Shown here: positions 1 through 8,132 of the stretch, piece by piece
How positions within the stretch are numbered: the first letter of the stretch is position 1
Layout: the number at the start of each line of letters is the position of its first letter
Assembly: GCA_024281055.1 (NCBI GenBank)
Contig: JAMXLF010000016.1
Coordinates: forward strand, 1 to 38,039
Direction of reading: 5' to 3'
Length of the DNA stretch: 38,039 nt
DNA from: Geobacteraceae bacterium
Lineage (GTDB): Bacteria > Desulfobacterota > Desulfuromonadia > Geobacterales > Geobacteraceae
The notes under the pieces: generated by a model
The model's database searches: none
What the model saw: only the letters and a program-made list of their open reading frames with translations
What the model was told of the DNA's origin: nothing
Translations under genes and position numbers: made by a program

Positions 1-87
1 GTTCCCATCCCGAACACGGAAGTTAAGCCCCTCTGGGCCGATGGTACTGCGCGGGAAGCTGCGTGGGAGAGTAGGTCGCCGCCGGGA
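1..87 (+). rRNA. rrf: 5S ribosomal RNA, 3' part
   Basis: The first bases match the conserved 5S core (CCGAACACGGAAGTTAAG), followed by the GGGAGAGTAGGTCGCCGCC 3' section typical of bacterial 5S rRNA. About 30 bases of the 5' end lie outside the window, so only the 3' three quarters is present. The mature end is placed near position 87 by comparison with the usual end of the molecule. It is presumably the last gene of an rRNA operon whose 16S and 23S genes lie to the left. Confidence 0.95.
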
Positions 88-96
88 ATTATTTCA

Positions 97-139
97 TATG
101 CCCCGCCAGTCTCTTGATTGGCGGGGCATATTATTTTCT
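97..139 (+). terminator. rRNA operon terminator
   Basis: A perfect 12-bp stem (TATGCCCCGCCA at 97-108 with its complement at 119-130) closes a 10-base loop and runs into the T-rich stretch TTATTTTCT. It lies ten bases after the 5S end, the expected place for the intrinsic terminator of an rRNA operon. Confidence 0.9.
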
Positions 140-257
140 CGCCGCCTTAGTGTAGCTGTTGTCGTCGGAGCCTGAGTATGTTTAGCATTCGTGTCCTCGC
201 CTAAAGGGAGAGTTTGTGCTAGAGTAATTGGTACGAAGCTTCCCGATCGGAGCGGCC

Positions 258-1412
258 ATGAGTTCATTTCTTCTCGTCTTTTTTCTGATCTACGGCAGTA
301 CGCATGTCTATTTTTTCCTCAAGGTAAAAGCCGCAGTTCCTCTCGGCATGGTTGCCGGCTCGTGTCTGACACTGTTTCTCGTGATGATGCTCGTTGCTCC
401 TGTCCTGGTGAGGGTTTTCGAAAAAGTGGGAATGGAAGGACCCGCCCGGTTTGCCGCCAATGCCGGGTACTTCTGGATGGGATTTCTGTTTCTGTTTTTC
501 TCCGCATCCTTAGTCATCGACCTTTACCACGGGGTTCTGCACGCCTTCGTTTTTGTCTTTCACCGGGAAATTTCTCCTTTTCTTGTGTCGAGTCGAGCAG
601 CCTTGGTAATTCCTTTGGCATGGGGAGCGGTCACCGCCGTATATGCATACTTTGAAGCCCGCGATTTCAGGACTGAGCATCTCGTTATCAACAGTCCTAA
701 AATCACGAAGGAATGCGGCAAGTTGACCTTAGTCATGCTCTCTGATGTGCATCTCGGGCTGATAGTCAGGGAAAAGCGTTTGAAAATGATGCTGGCCAAG
801 GTAACGGCAGCAGCGCCCGATATTCTCGTAGTTACCGGCGATCTGGTGGACGGTCAGGTGAACGCCCTCAAGAGTTTGGCGGATCTTTTAGGGGAAGTGA
901 GGCCGCGCTATGGGAAATTTGCCGTTACCGGCAACCATGAACTGTATGCCGGCCTCGATTATTCACTGGCTTTCATTCAGTCTGCCGGCTTCAAAGTCCT
1001 GAGGGGGGAGAAAGAGGTTATCATTCCCGGGGTGCTGACCATCGCCGGGGTGGATGATCCTGCCGTCGCGCGGTATGGCGGGTCCTCAGCAGTAGAAGAA
1101 CAACATGTTCTGTCTTGTCCTTCTGTGGGTACTTTCACGATTCTACTCAAGCATCGTCCCGAGATGGCGCCGACGAGTCTGGGTCGGTTTGACCTCCAGC
1201 TCTCCGGGCATGTCCACAAGGGACAGCTTTTCCCCTTCAACTTGGTAACCTACATGTTCTATCCTGTGCGGGCCGGCTTGAACTGCTTTGCGCACGATTC
1301 GGCTCTCTACGTGAGTCGCGGCACCGGAACCTGGGGGCCGCCGATGCGCTTCCTCGCTCCGCCGGAGGTGACGGTAATCGAATTGCGGCCTGTGACGGAC
1401 ATCCGGAAGTAA
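258..1412 (+). CDS. membrane-anchored metallophosphoesterase
   Basis: A calcineurin-like metallophosphoesterase of the YkuE/YaeI type, 384 residues. The first ~135 residues hold several hydrophobic segments that should anchor it in the inner membrane. The two-metal site is complete: DVH near residue 163, GDLVDG near 194, GNHE near 225 and the late GHVH near 317. In this family the domain hydrolyses phosphomonoesters or diesters; related proteins cleave UDP-2,3-diacylglucosamine or phospholipid-like substrates, but the substrate here cannot be read from sequence. The ATG at 258 was chosen because GGAG lies a few bases upstream; an in-frame TTG at 228 would add ten residues and has a poorly spaced site. 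It appears monocistronic, between the rRNA terminator and the bio promoter. Confidence 0.85.
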   Translation: MSSFLLVFFLIYGSTHVYFFLKVKAAVPLGMVAGSCLTLFLVMMLVAPVLVRVFEKVGMEGPARFAANAGYFWMGFLFLFFSASLVIDLYHGVLHAFVFVFHREISPFLVSSRAALVIPLAWGAVTAVYAYFEARDFRTEHLVINSPKITKECGKLTLVMLSDVHLGLIVREKRLKMMLAKVTAAAPDILVVTGDLVDGQVNALKSLADLLGEVRPRYGKFAVTGNHELYAGLDYSLAFIQSAGFKVLRGEKEVIIPGVLTIAGVDDPAVARYGGSSAVEEQHVLSCPSVGTFTILLKHRPEMAPTSLGRFDLQLSGHVHKGQLFPFNLVTYMFYPVRAGLNCFAHDSALYVSRGTGTWGPPMRFLAPPEVTVIELRPVTDIRK

Positions 1413-1489
1413 TCTCCTGGACATCTTCCTTCGCAATTTCTCTCAACTCTACTGATATGGAAAATATACATTTTGGCAATTCGCGATAA

Positions 1490-1543
1490 TTGTTAACCTG
1501 TATAGTGTGTACGGTTGACGATCGACGGCAAGCTGTGTTAAAT
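1490..1543 (+). promoter_or_regulatory. BirA operator overlapping the bioF promoter
   Basis: TTGTTAACC at 1490-1498 and GGTTGACGA at 1513-1521 are separated by 14 bases. They match the known BirA box (TTGTAAACC, about 15 bases, GGTTTACAA) at 8 of 9 and 7 of 9 positions. The right half-site overlaps a -35 element TTGACG (1515-1520), which is 17 bases from the -10 element TTAAAT (1538-1543). Bound BirA would therefore cover the -35. The genes downstream are biotin genes, which supports the reading. The motif and spacing are seen; BirA binding is inferred. Confidence 0.8.
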
Positions 1544-1580
1544 AGAGAATGGTATTCCAGCAAAGATGGGAATCTGACAC

Positions 1581-2753
1581 ATGATGACATTTGGTGAGGA
1601 ACTCGAATCCCTGCGCAAACAGGGGCTGTTCAGAAACATGCGGCTGCTGAGGGGCGAGCAGGCGAGCAGGGTCGTGCTGGACGGTCGTGAGTCTATCCTC
1701 CTTTGCTCAAATAATTACCTGGGGCTGGCCAGTCATCCGCTCTTGAAGGAAGCGTCTATCAGAGCGGTGGAAAGCTATGGCGCCGGGAGTGGGGCGGCGC
1801 GACTGGTGTCCGGGAATATGGAGCTCCACGAAGCGTTGGAAGCGCGGATCGCGGCTTTCAAAGGTACCGAGGCAGCGTTGCTGTTCAACTCAGGGTACGC
1901 CGCCAACACCGGTATCATTCAGGCCCTGGTCGGCAGAGGAGACGTCATTTTTTCTGACCGGCTCAACCATGCGAGCATCGTTGACGGCTCGCTCCTCTCC
2001 AGGGCAAAGCTCCTCCGCTATCCCCACAACGACATGCAGACCCTGCGCCGGCTTCTCGCGGAAACGGACGTCAACGCACGTCGTCTGATCGTGACTGACG
2101 GGGTCTTCAGCATGGATGGCGACTTGGCTCATCTACGCGAACTGGTGGCTCTTAAGAAGGAACACGGTGCGTGTCTTATGGTTGACGATGCCCATGGCAC
2201 GGGTGTTCTCGGGGATACTGGAAGGGGAAGCGCGGAGCTCTGCGGGGTTATGGCCGACATCGACATTCAGATGGGGACGCTGGGGAAGGCACTGGGTGGT
2301 TTTGGCGCCTACGTGGCGGCCTCCAGGGAGATTGTCGACTACCTCGTCAACCGGGCACGGAGTTTCATTTTTTCCACGTCCCTTCCTCCCGCAACGCTTG
2401 CCGCTGCCATCGCCGCTTTCGACGTGGTTGATTCTCAGGAGGGCGCCATCCTGCGTCAGCAGCTCGAACTTAATTCCACCCGTTTCAGGAACGGCCTCAC
2501 AGAAGCTGGTTTTAACACGATGGGAAGTATGACCCAAATCGTGCCGATACTTGTCGGAGGAACTGAAGAGACAATGGATTTTTCCCGACAACTCCTCAAT
2601 TCGGGTGTCTTCGTCCAGGGAATCCGTCCTCCAACTGTTCCGGCCGGCAGTTGCCGGCTGCGCTGCACTCTCATGGCAACCCATACCCGAGAAGATATCG
2701 AAGAAGCTATTGCCTCGATCTCGACGGTCGGCAAGAAATTCGGTGTCATCTGA
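1581..2753 (+). CDS. bioF: 8-amino-7-oxononanoate synthase
   Basis: A PLP-dependent enzyme of the alpha-oxoamine synthase family, 390 residues, the normal length for BioF. It condenses pimeloyl-ACP (or pimeloyl-CoA) with L-alanine to form 8-amino-7-oxononanoate, the first committed ring precursor of biotin, in the cytoplasm. Visible landmarks are the substrate loop [11 protein letters not shown], the DDAHGTG motif that contacts the cofactor, and the PLP lysine in TLGKALGG (about Lys236). ATG codons at 1581 and 1584 are both possible. It is the first gene of a bioF-bioH-bioC operon and its stop overlaps the bioH start. KBL, the 2-amino-3-ketobutyrate ligase of the same family, is the main alternative, but the bioH/bioC neighbours and BirA box argue for BioF. 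Confidence 0.93.
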   Translation: MMTFGEELESLRKQGLFRNMRLLRGEQASRVVLDGRESILLCSNNYLGLASHPLLKEASIRAVESYGAGSGAARLVSGNMELHEALEARIAAFKGTEAALLFNSGYAANTGIIQALVGRGDVIFSDRLNHASIVDGSLLSRAKLLRYPHNDMQTLRRLLAETDVNARRLIVTDGVFSMDGDLAHLRELVALKKEHGACLMVDDAHGTGVLGDTGRGSAELCGVMADIDIQMGTLGKALGGFGAYVAASREIVDYLVNRARSFIFSTSLPPATLAAAIAAFDVVDSQEGAILRQQLELNSTRFRNGLTEAGFNTMGSMTQIVPILVGGTEETMDFSRQLLNSGVFVQGIRPPTVPAGSCRLRCTLMATHTREDIEEAIASISTVGKKFGVI

Positions 2754-3574
2754 TGCCTTTTCTGGAATCGTCTGACAAGGTAATGATCCATTACGAAGAG
2801 TCAGGGGGGGGCCATCCCCTTGTGTTTGTCCACGGCTGGGCCATGTCCGGGCGCGTCTGGCGTTTCCAGAAAGAGCTGGCCGATATGTACCGTTTTATCA
2901 CTGTTGACCTGCGAGGACATGGCAAATCGTCGGCGGCTCAGGGGTGCTGTAGCCTGGCGGAGTTCTCCGCCGATCTATCTCTTCTCTTTGATACTCTTGG
3001 CCTCGCCCGCGCGACCATCGTTGGCTGGTCCATGGGGGCGGAGGTCGTGCTGGCCTCCTTCCCGGCCCTGCGCAAGCGTCTTGCCGCGATCGTCCTCGTC
3101 GGCGGAACCCCTCGTTTCAGCAAAGGCGACGGTTATCCCCACGGTCTGCCGGTGGAAGAGACTCGGGGGCTTGCCTTGCGGCTGCGCCGCAATTATCAGA
3201 AGGCAATGGGGGAGTTTTTCCGGAGGATGTTCGTCGAGGGGGAGCTTTCACGGGAGCAGGAAAACCGCATCGCTCGGGAGATCGTCATGGGAGGACGGCT
3301 GCCGGCACCGGAAACGGCCCAGATGGCGCTTGCGTTTCTTGCCGAGGCCGACCTGCGCGCGGTGCTGCCGACCGTTGATCTGCCGCTCCTCCTCATCCAT
3401 GGAGCCGCCGACTCGATCTGTCCTGCCGGGGCCTCGCGTTTCATGGCAGAGCGGCTGCCCCAGGCGCAACTGGCAGTCCTGGATGGGGTGGGGCATGCCC
3501 CGTTCCTGTCGCGACCGGCCCAGTTCAATGAAGTAATCCGGAACTTTCTGCGGGACGTTTATGGTACCGATTGA
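2753..3574 (+). CDS. bioH: pimeloyl-ACP methyl ester carboxylesterase
   Basis: An alpha/beta hydrolase of 273 residues. It has the oxyanion region VFVHGWAMSG, the nucleophile elbow GWSMGAE (Ser near 93), a late acidic residue in LIHGAADSICP and a catalytic His in GVGHAPF. BioH removes the methyl group from pimeloyl-ACP methyl ester, ending the disguised fatty-acid rounds that build the pimelate chain. The start ATG at 2753 overlaps the bioF stop (TGATG), which implies translational coupling; the frame is open further upstream but that part lies inside bioF. The bioC start lies inside the end of this gene. The function is assigned from fold plus position between bioF and bioC; hydrolase sequence alone would not separate BioH from other esterases. 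Confidence 0.87.
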   Translation: MPFLESSDKVMIHYEESGGGHPLVFVHGWAMSGRVWRFQKELADMYRFITVDLRGHGKSSAAQGCCSLAEFSADLSLLFDTLGLARATIVGWSMGAEVVLASFPALRKRLAAIVLVGGTPRFSKGDGYPHGLPVEETRGLALRLRRNYQKAMGEFFRRMFVEGELSREQENRIAREIVMGGRLPAPETAQMALAFLAEADLRAVLPTVDLPLLLIHGAADSICPAGASRFMAERLPQAQLAVLDGVGHAPFLSRPAQFNEVIRNFLRDVYGTD

Positions 3575-4367
3575 TCGACGCAGGGTGCGGTTTGCCTTTG
3601 ACCGTCACGCCGTGGAGTATGACCGTTACGCCTGTGTGCAACAGCGCGTTGTGACAAGGTTTATAGAGCTCATACAAGACGAATATCTTCAGCCCGCGCG
3701 GGTGCTCGATATTGGTACCGGTACCGGTCGGCTCTTGGAGAGCATTGCCGCCCGTTACCCCGAGGCTCTGATGGTCGGGATGGATATGGCCTGCGCCATG
3801 AGTCGGACGGCGCGGGACACCTTACGGGGGAGGGGACTATTCGTAACTGCTGATGCGGAACAGCTTCCCTTTACCGATGGTTCATTTGATCTGGTCGCCT
3901 CCACTTCCACCTTTCAATGGCTGGAAAGCCTGGATGCCGCTTACCGGGAGACCTGGCGCATACTGGCACCTGGCGGCACCTTCCGATTCGCATTGTTTGG
4001 TGAGAAGACTCTCTACGAGCTGCGGAGTTCCTACCGTCGTGCCTGCATGGCGGCGGGACAGGGGGAGGAAAACCGGACCCACATCTTTCTTGCCGCCTCC
4101 GCAGTCGAGGCGGCCCTTTTGCGGAGTGGCTTTGCTTCGTGTCGCGTCTGGTCGGAGTTCGAAACTGAGATATACCCCGATGTCCCGGCGCTGCTTCGCG
4201 CAATCCGCGGGGTCGGTGCCGGGACCACGTCCCCTCCCTCTACGCGCGGCTTGGCTGAGAGAAGGATCATGCTCGACATGATGGAGATCTATCGCCGGGA
4301 GTTCAGCGTTCGTGGCCGCATTCCAGCCACCTACGAGGTGATTTACGGGGTGGGGCGCAGAGAATAG
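3561..4367 (+). CDS. bioC: malonyl-ACP O-methyltransferase
   Basis: A class I SAM-dependent methyltransferase of 268 residues. The SAM motif VLDIGTGTGRLLESI lies near residues 49-63, an acidic strand end follows (VGMDMA), and LPFTDGSFDLVASTSTFQW is typical of BioC. The N-terminal RFAFDRHAVEYDRYA also resembles the usual BioC opening. BioC methylates the free carboxyl of malonyl-ACP so that fatty acid synthase can extend it toward pimelate; BioH later removes the methyl group. The gene overlaps bioH by 14 bases and closes the operon. bioA, bioB and bioD are not in this window. It converges with rlmI, 12 bases away, without a visible terminator between them. Confidence 0.9.
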   Translation: MVPIDRRRVRFAFDRHAVEYDRYACVQQRVVTRFIELIQDEYLQPARVLDIGTGTGRLLESIAARYPEALMVGMDMACAMSRTARDTLRGRGLFVTADAEQLPFTDGSFDLVASTSTFQWLESLDAAYRETWRILAPGGTFRFALFGEKTLYELRSSYRRACMAAGQGEENRTHIFLAASAVEAALLRSGFASCRVWSEFETEIYPDVPALLRAIRGVGAGTTSPPSTRGLAERRIMLDMMEIYRREFSVRGRIPATYEVIYGVGRRE

Positions 4368-4379
4368 ATAAATCGCCTC

Positions 4380-5585
4380 TCATTGCACTGCCTGGAGCAC
4401 GAAACATTTGAGATACTCGGTCTCCGGAACGGTGAGAAGTACCGGGTGGTCGGGAGCCTGGGACCTGACCTCGACAATGCGCATGGCTCGCCCTGCCTGC
4501 TGGGCAGCCCTGGCCAAGAGGTTGCGGAACAATTCCCGTTCCATGTGATAGGAACAGGAGCAGGTGATGAGATAGCCGCCTCGTGCAAGGAGCTCCATTG
4601 CCCGGCGGTTGATGGTCAGATACCCTTTTTCGGCCTCCTTCAGGCTCTTTCTGCTCTTCACGAAGGCCGGGGGGTCGAGAACGATGACGCCAAAGCTGCG
4701 TCCTTGTCCCTTGAGGCTCCGCAGGCGGTCGAAGACGTCCACTGTTTCGAAAGTCATGCACCCTTCCAGACCGTTCATGGCCGCATTCACCCGTGCCAGA
4801 GAGATAGCCCGTTCCGAGATATCGAGACAAGTGACATGGGTCGCGCCGAAGGCTGCCGCGTGTACTCCCCAACTTCCTGAATAGGAGAAGCAATCGAGCA
4901 CCTCTTTCCCGCAGGCGATCTTTTCCAGCAGGAGATGATTCTCCTTCTGATCAAGGAAATGCCCGGTTTTCTGGCCGCTGAGGAGATCAACCCTGAAGCG
5001 GAGACCATGCTCCAGCATCTCGATAGTGTCCGGGATATCTCCCGACAGAACCTCCACCGTTTCTTTCAGTCCTTCCAGAGTGCGCACCGCTGCATCATTG
5101 CGTGCCACAATCCCGTGTGGATGGAATATCTCCGTCAGTACTTCGCTGATCAGCGCCCGCCTGCAGTCGATTCCCTGGGTAAGGAACTGCACCGACAGAA
5201 AATCTCCATACCTGTCCACGACGAGGCCGGGAAGGAAATCCCCCTCGCCGTACACAGCCCGGAAGGTTGTGAGCTCCGGATAGATGATACGGCGATAGGC
5301 GAAGGCCCGCTCTATGCGCTCCCGGTAAAAGTCTGCGCTGTCGATGTCGGCGTGTTCCTTTGCCAGGAGTCGGACGGCGATCAGAGATCGGGGGTTGTAG
5401 TAGCCTGTGCCGAGGAAATCTCCCCCCGCGGTATAAACTCCCGCAGCCACCCCTGGGCTTTTTTCGCCCCGGACCTCGCGGATCTCGTTGCTGAACACCC
5501 ATGGATGCCCGCCGCGGATCCTGTGGTCTTCGCCCTTTCCCAATACGATCTTGAGCACATGAAACTCCATGATATGGCATTGCAA
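4380..5585 (-). CDS. rlmI: 23S rRNA (cytosine-C5)-methyltransferase, RlmI type
   Basis: A 401-residue protein with an N-terminal PUA-like RNA-binding part (GGHPWVFSNEI near residues 24-34) and a C-terminal Rossmann methyltransferase domain. Catalytic landmarks are VLDCFSYSGSWGVHAA for SAM binding, CLDISERA, the DPPAFVKSR motif and the cysteine-bearing ITCSCSYHM. RlmI makes m5C1962 in E. coli 23S rRNA; the exact target here is inferred by family. The ATG at 5585 is 13 bases from GAGGGG, which itself sits in the terminator hairpin of the upstream arsR gene. An alternative ATG at 5570 lacks a clear ribosome binding site but fits the usual N-terminus (MEFHVLK). It converges with bioC. Confidence 0.88.
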   Translation of the reverse strand: MQCHIMEFHVLKIVLGKGEDHRIRGGHPWVFSNEIREVRGEKSPGVAAGVYTAGGDFLGTGYYNPRSLIAVRLLAKEHADIDSADFYRERIERAFAYRRIIYPELTTFRAVYGEGDFLPGLVVDRYGDFLSVQFLTQGIDCRRALISEVLTEIFHPHGIVARNDAAVRTLEGLKETVEVLSGDIPDTIEMLEHGLRFRVDLLSGQKTGHFLDQKENHLLLEKIACGKEVLDCFSYSGSWGVHAAAFGATHVTCLDISERAISLARVNAAMNGLEGCMTFETVDVFDRLRSLKGQGRSFGVIVLDPPAFVKSRKSLKEAEKGYLTINRRAMELLARGGYLITCSCSYHMERELFRNLLARAAQQAGRAMRIVEVRSQAPDHPVLLTVPETEYLKCFVLQAVQ

Positions 5586-5611
5586 ACAAAAATCCCCTCA
5601 AAAGAGGGGAT
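5583..5611 (-). terminator. intrinsic terminator after arsR
   Basis: An 8-bp perfect stem (ATCCCCTC at 5592-5599 with GAGGGGAT at 5604-5611) and an AAAA loop, read as TTTT on the minus strand. It is followed on the minus strand by TTTTTGTTTG. It lies about 26 bases after the arsR stop and directly before rlmI, so it could separate the two genes or act as a leader hairpin that hides the rlmI ribosome binding site. Confidence 0.7.
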
Positions 5612-5637
5612 CTGGTTGCGGCGTGTAGGGGAATCCT

Positions 5638-5916
5638 CTAGCCGAGAATATCGACGATCTTCTTAGCCAAGGGGTGAACGACAGTATAATGCACCTCTAC
5701 CCCTTCCCGTTTTCCCTCGATAATTCCCTTGTTCTTCAACAGCGCCAGGTGTTGTGAAACAGTGGCTTGGGGCAGCCCGAGACATTCCCAGATATGTTTG
5801 ACATTGCACTCCTTGGTGCAGAGACCGGCCACGATCTTCAGTCTGATGGGATGTCCGAGGACCTTGAGAATCTCGGCTTCTTCCGTAAAATTCCTGCTCT
5901 TGTCAAACTCTTCCAT
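5638..5916 (-). CDS. ArsR-family winged-helix regulator
   Basis: A 92-residue ArsR/SmtB-type repressor. LKVLGHPIRLKIVAGL forms the first helices, LPQATVSQHLALLKNKGII is the recognition helix-turn-helix, and EGKREGVEVHYTV is the beta-wing. Three cysteines cluster just before and in the turn (CTKEC and WEC), where classical metal-sensing ArsR proteins carry CxC, but the spacing differs, so metal, thiol or persulfide sensing are all open. The ATG at 5916 is chosen because GAGGGAGATGTC precedes it; an ATG at 5943 would add nine residues without a ribosome binding site. It has its own promoter and a terminator, so it is probably monocistronic. The target genes are not obvious; self-regulation is likely for the family. 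Confidence 0.87.
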   Translation of the reverse strand: MEEFDKSRNFTEEAEILKVLGHPIRLKIVAGLCTKECNVKHIWECLGLPQATVSQHLALLKNKGIIEGKREGVEVHYTVVHPLAKKIVDILG

Positions 5917-5948
5917 GACATCTCCCTCTTGGCGCGTTAACACTCTGA

Positions 5949-5981
5949 ATAGTCTATATGATTGAATGGGGTATTTGTCAA
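5949..5981 (-). promoter_or_regulatory. promoter of the arsR-family gene
   Basis: On the minus strand, TTGACA (5976-5981) and TATAGA (5953-5958) are exactly 17 bases apart, close to the sigma-70 consensus. A small palindrome ATAGTCTAT (5949-5957) covers the -10 element and could be part of an operator. The start of transcription would fall near 5946, about 30 bases before the chosen start codon. Confidence 0.7.
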
Positions 5982-5994
5982 TAATTTAATTTTG

Positions 5995-6972
5995 TTAACG
6001 AAACAGCTTTCCACTGAAATGGCAGGAAGCGATGTGGTCGGGTTCCTTCTCTTCAAGGGGTGGGACCGCCGTGCGGCAGAGCGACTCGGCATACGGGCAG
6101 CGCGTATGAAAGGGGCACCCGGGTGGCGGCGCCAGGGGAGAGGGAAGATCGCCTGCGAGAAGAATGGGTTTCCTGCCGGCTGCCGGGCGGACCAAGGGAA
6201 TTGCCGAAAGCAGCGCCTCTGTATAGGGATGGAGAAAGCTGGAAAATACCGCATCCCTTGTGCCTGCTTCGACGATCTTTCCCAGATACATGACGGCAAT
6301 ACGGTCACTCACATGGCGGACAACGGACAGATCATGGGCTATGAAGATGAAGGAGAGCGCCAATTCCTCTTTCAGTTCCTGGAGGAGGTTAATGATTTGA
6401 GCCTGAATGGAGAGATCGAGGGCCGAGACCGGTTCGTCGGCGACGACCAACTGCGGCGAGACCGCCAATGCCCGGGCGATTCCGATCCGCTGCCGTTGGC
6501 CGCCGGAAAATTCGTGGGGATAACGAAAGTAGTGGTCCTCTGCAAGTCCTACCCGTTCCATGAGCCGCAGCACCTGTTCCCTTTTTTCATCGCCTCGGGC
6601 AAGACCATGGATGTCAAACGGTTCGCCGATAATATCCCCCACCCGCATCCGGGGATTGAGGGAGGAAAAGGGATCCTGAAAAATCATCTGTACATTTTTT
6701 CGGAAGACCGCCTGTTCTGTTCTGTTCATCTCGGCAATACTCTTGCCCCGAAATGACACGGAGCCTCCCGACGGTTCCAGCAGGCCGACGATAAGCTTGG
6801 CCACGGTCGATTTTCCGCATCCCGATTCCCCTGCCAAGCCGAGGGTTTCCCCCTGACCCAGATGGAGTTCGACGCCGTCGACCGCCGTGAGATGCTGAAC
6901 AGTGCCAAAGGCACCTCGGGTTACGGAAAACTGTTTCCGCAGGGCAGATGTTTTCAGGATGGGAGCGTTCAT
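5995..6972 (-). CDS. dipeptide/oligopeptide ABC transporter ATPase (DppF/OppF type)
   Basis: A 325-residue ABC ATPase. Walker A is GESGCGKST, the signature is FSGGQRQRIGIARAL, Walker B is LVVADEPVSALD, and the switch His is in IAHDLS. The C-terminal oligopeptide-type extension with the CPFHTRCPYAESLC cysteine cluster is present; in this subfamily it can hold an iron-sulfur cluster. It should energise uptake of peptides, nickel or similar solutes together with the DppD-type partner encoded just upstream. The start at 6972 (MNAPILK) fits the family. An ATG at 7011 overlaps the upstream stop (ATGATG) and would add 13 residues. No permease or binding-protein gene adjoins it, so the substrate is unknown. 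Confidence 0.88.
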   Translation of the reverse strand: MNAPILKTSALRKQFSVTRGAFGTVQHLTAVDGVELHLGQGETLGLAGESGCGKSTVAKLIVGLLEPSGGSVSFRGKSIAEMNRTEQAVFRKNVQMIFQDPFSSLNPRMRVGDIIGEPFDIHGLARGDEKREQVLRLMERVGLAEDHYFRYPHEFSGGQRQRIGIARALAVSPQLVVADEPVSALDLSIQAQIINLLQELKEELALSFIFIAHDLSVVRHVSDRIAVMYLGKIVEAGTRDAVFSSFLHPYTEALLSAIPLVRPAAGRKPILLAGDLPSPLAPPPGCPFHTRCPYAESLCRTAVPPLEEKEPDHIASCHFSGKLFR

Positions 6973-7007
6973 GGGTAATGTATTCCAGCCATTGGGTGCT
7001 GTCAGCA

Positions 7008-7973
7008 TCATCTTTGATATTTCCAGCAGCGGACCTGATGGGCCGGTGCAACCTCTCTGAGCTGCGGCGGTTCCTGCTGGCATTCCCAGCTCTTTACCGG
7101 GCAGCGGTCGCAGAAGCCGCATCCCGGGAGATCGGCGAGAAAGGTCGGGACATTCCCGGCGATTGTTTGCAGGGGGGTCCCGGGAGCAGCGTTCTGCGGG
7201 AGCGAATTGAGAAGCCCTTCCGTGTATGGATGGAGGGGATTGGCCAGTAGTTCCGTGGTAGTGGCGTATTCCACTATTTTGCCGGCGTACATGACAGCCG
7301 TTTTCGCGGCTCTTTCCGCTACGATCCCCAAGTCGTGGCTGATGAGTAGCAGGGCCATACGGTTCGCCTGTTGCAGCTGTCCTATCAACTCCAGTATCTG
7401 AGCCTGGATGGTGACATCGAGAGCCGTTGTCGGCTCATCGGCAATGAGAAGCTGCGGCTTGCAGGCGAGGGCCATGGCTATCATTACCCGTTGCCTCATT
7501 CCGCCGCTCATCTGGTGGGGGTAGCTCTTGTATCTTTCTGCCGGCGAAGGGATGCCTACCTGGCGGAGTAGGTTGAGTGCCTCTTCTCGGGCAGCCTCTC
7601 CGGAAAAGTCTCGATGCAGGCGCAATCCTTCCTCGATCTGGAAACCAACGGATAATACCGGGTTCAGGGAGGTCATCGGTTCCTGGAAAATCATCGAAAT
7701 ACGATTGCCTCGGATTTTGCGCATTTCTTCGGGCGATAGCCGGAGCAGGTCTCGACCCTCAAAAATGATCTCTCCCCCCGCAACCCGCCCCGGCGGGGCG
7801 ACCAGCCCCATGATGGAGAAAGCGGTAACGCTCTTGCCGCAGCCTGATTCGCCTACGATGGCCAGAGATTCCCCTGCAGCTAGCGAGAAGCTCACTCCGT
7901 CAACAGCTTTCAAAATTCCGTGGGAAAGATGAAAATGAGTGGAGAGTTCGTTGAGATGGAGGAGAGTCGCCAC
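7008..7973 (-). CDS. dipeptide/oligopeptide ABC transporter ATPase (DppD/OppD type)
   Basis: A 321-residue ABC ATPase paired with the DppF-type gene 35 bases downstream. Walker A is GESGCGKS, the signature is [15 protein letters not shown], Walker B is [14 protein letters not shown], and the switch His is in ISHDLG. The C-terminal oligopeptide extension carries [14 protein letters not shown]. The frame is open to an ATG at 8048, but homology begins at the GTG near 7973 (ATLLHLNEL), which has GAGG nine bases before it. The two ATPases normally work as a heterodimer with two membrane subunits and a binding protein, none of which is encoded next to them; they must serve permeases encoded elsewhere or be a leftover of a larger operon. 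Confidence 0.88.
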   Translation of the reverse strand: MATLLHLNELSTHFHLSHGILKAVDGVSFSLAAGESLAIVGESGCGKSVTAFSIMGLVAPPGRVAGGEIIFEGRDLLRLSPEEMRKIRGNRISMIFQEPMTSLNPVLSVGFQIEEGLRLHRDFSGEAAREEALNLLRQVGIPSPAERYKSYPHQMSGGMRQRVMIAMALACKPQLLIADEPTTALDVTIQAQILELIGQLQQANRMALLLISHDLGIVAERAAKTAVMYAGKIVEYATTTELLANPLHPYTEGLLNSLPQNAAPGTPLQTIAGNVPTFLADLPGCGFCDRCPVKSWECQQEPPQLREVAPAHQVRCWKYQR

Positions 7974-8132
7974 GTACACGGACCTCGATGAGTTTGTTTG
8001 CTTTGATGGCCGGGCAACTTGGTGCGTTTGCGCGCCAGATGCCGACAATATTCTTCACCGGAAAAAGTTATACCACGATTTTAGAGGGGGGGCAAACGCT
8101 TTGCGGAAAGCGGTGATGAGTGCCATTGCCTT

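Noticed and set aside
191-655. 154-residue ORF overlapping the metallophosphoesterase start
   Set aside because: Arg/Ser-rich composition typical of an out-of-frame reading, and it overlaps a gene with intact catalytic motifs.
4383-5666. Long plus-strand ORFs opposite rlmI, and similar long antisense frames opposite htpG, trpE and secD
   Set aside because: They are shadows of the GC-rich real genes: no ribosome binding site, no recognisable domain, and the opposite strand carries a complete conserved protein.
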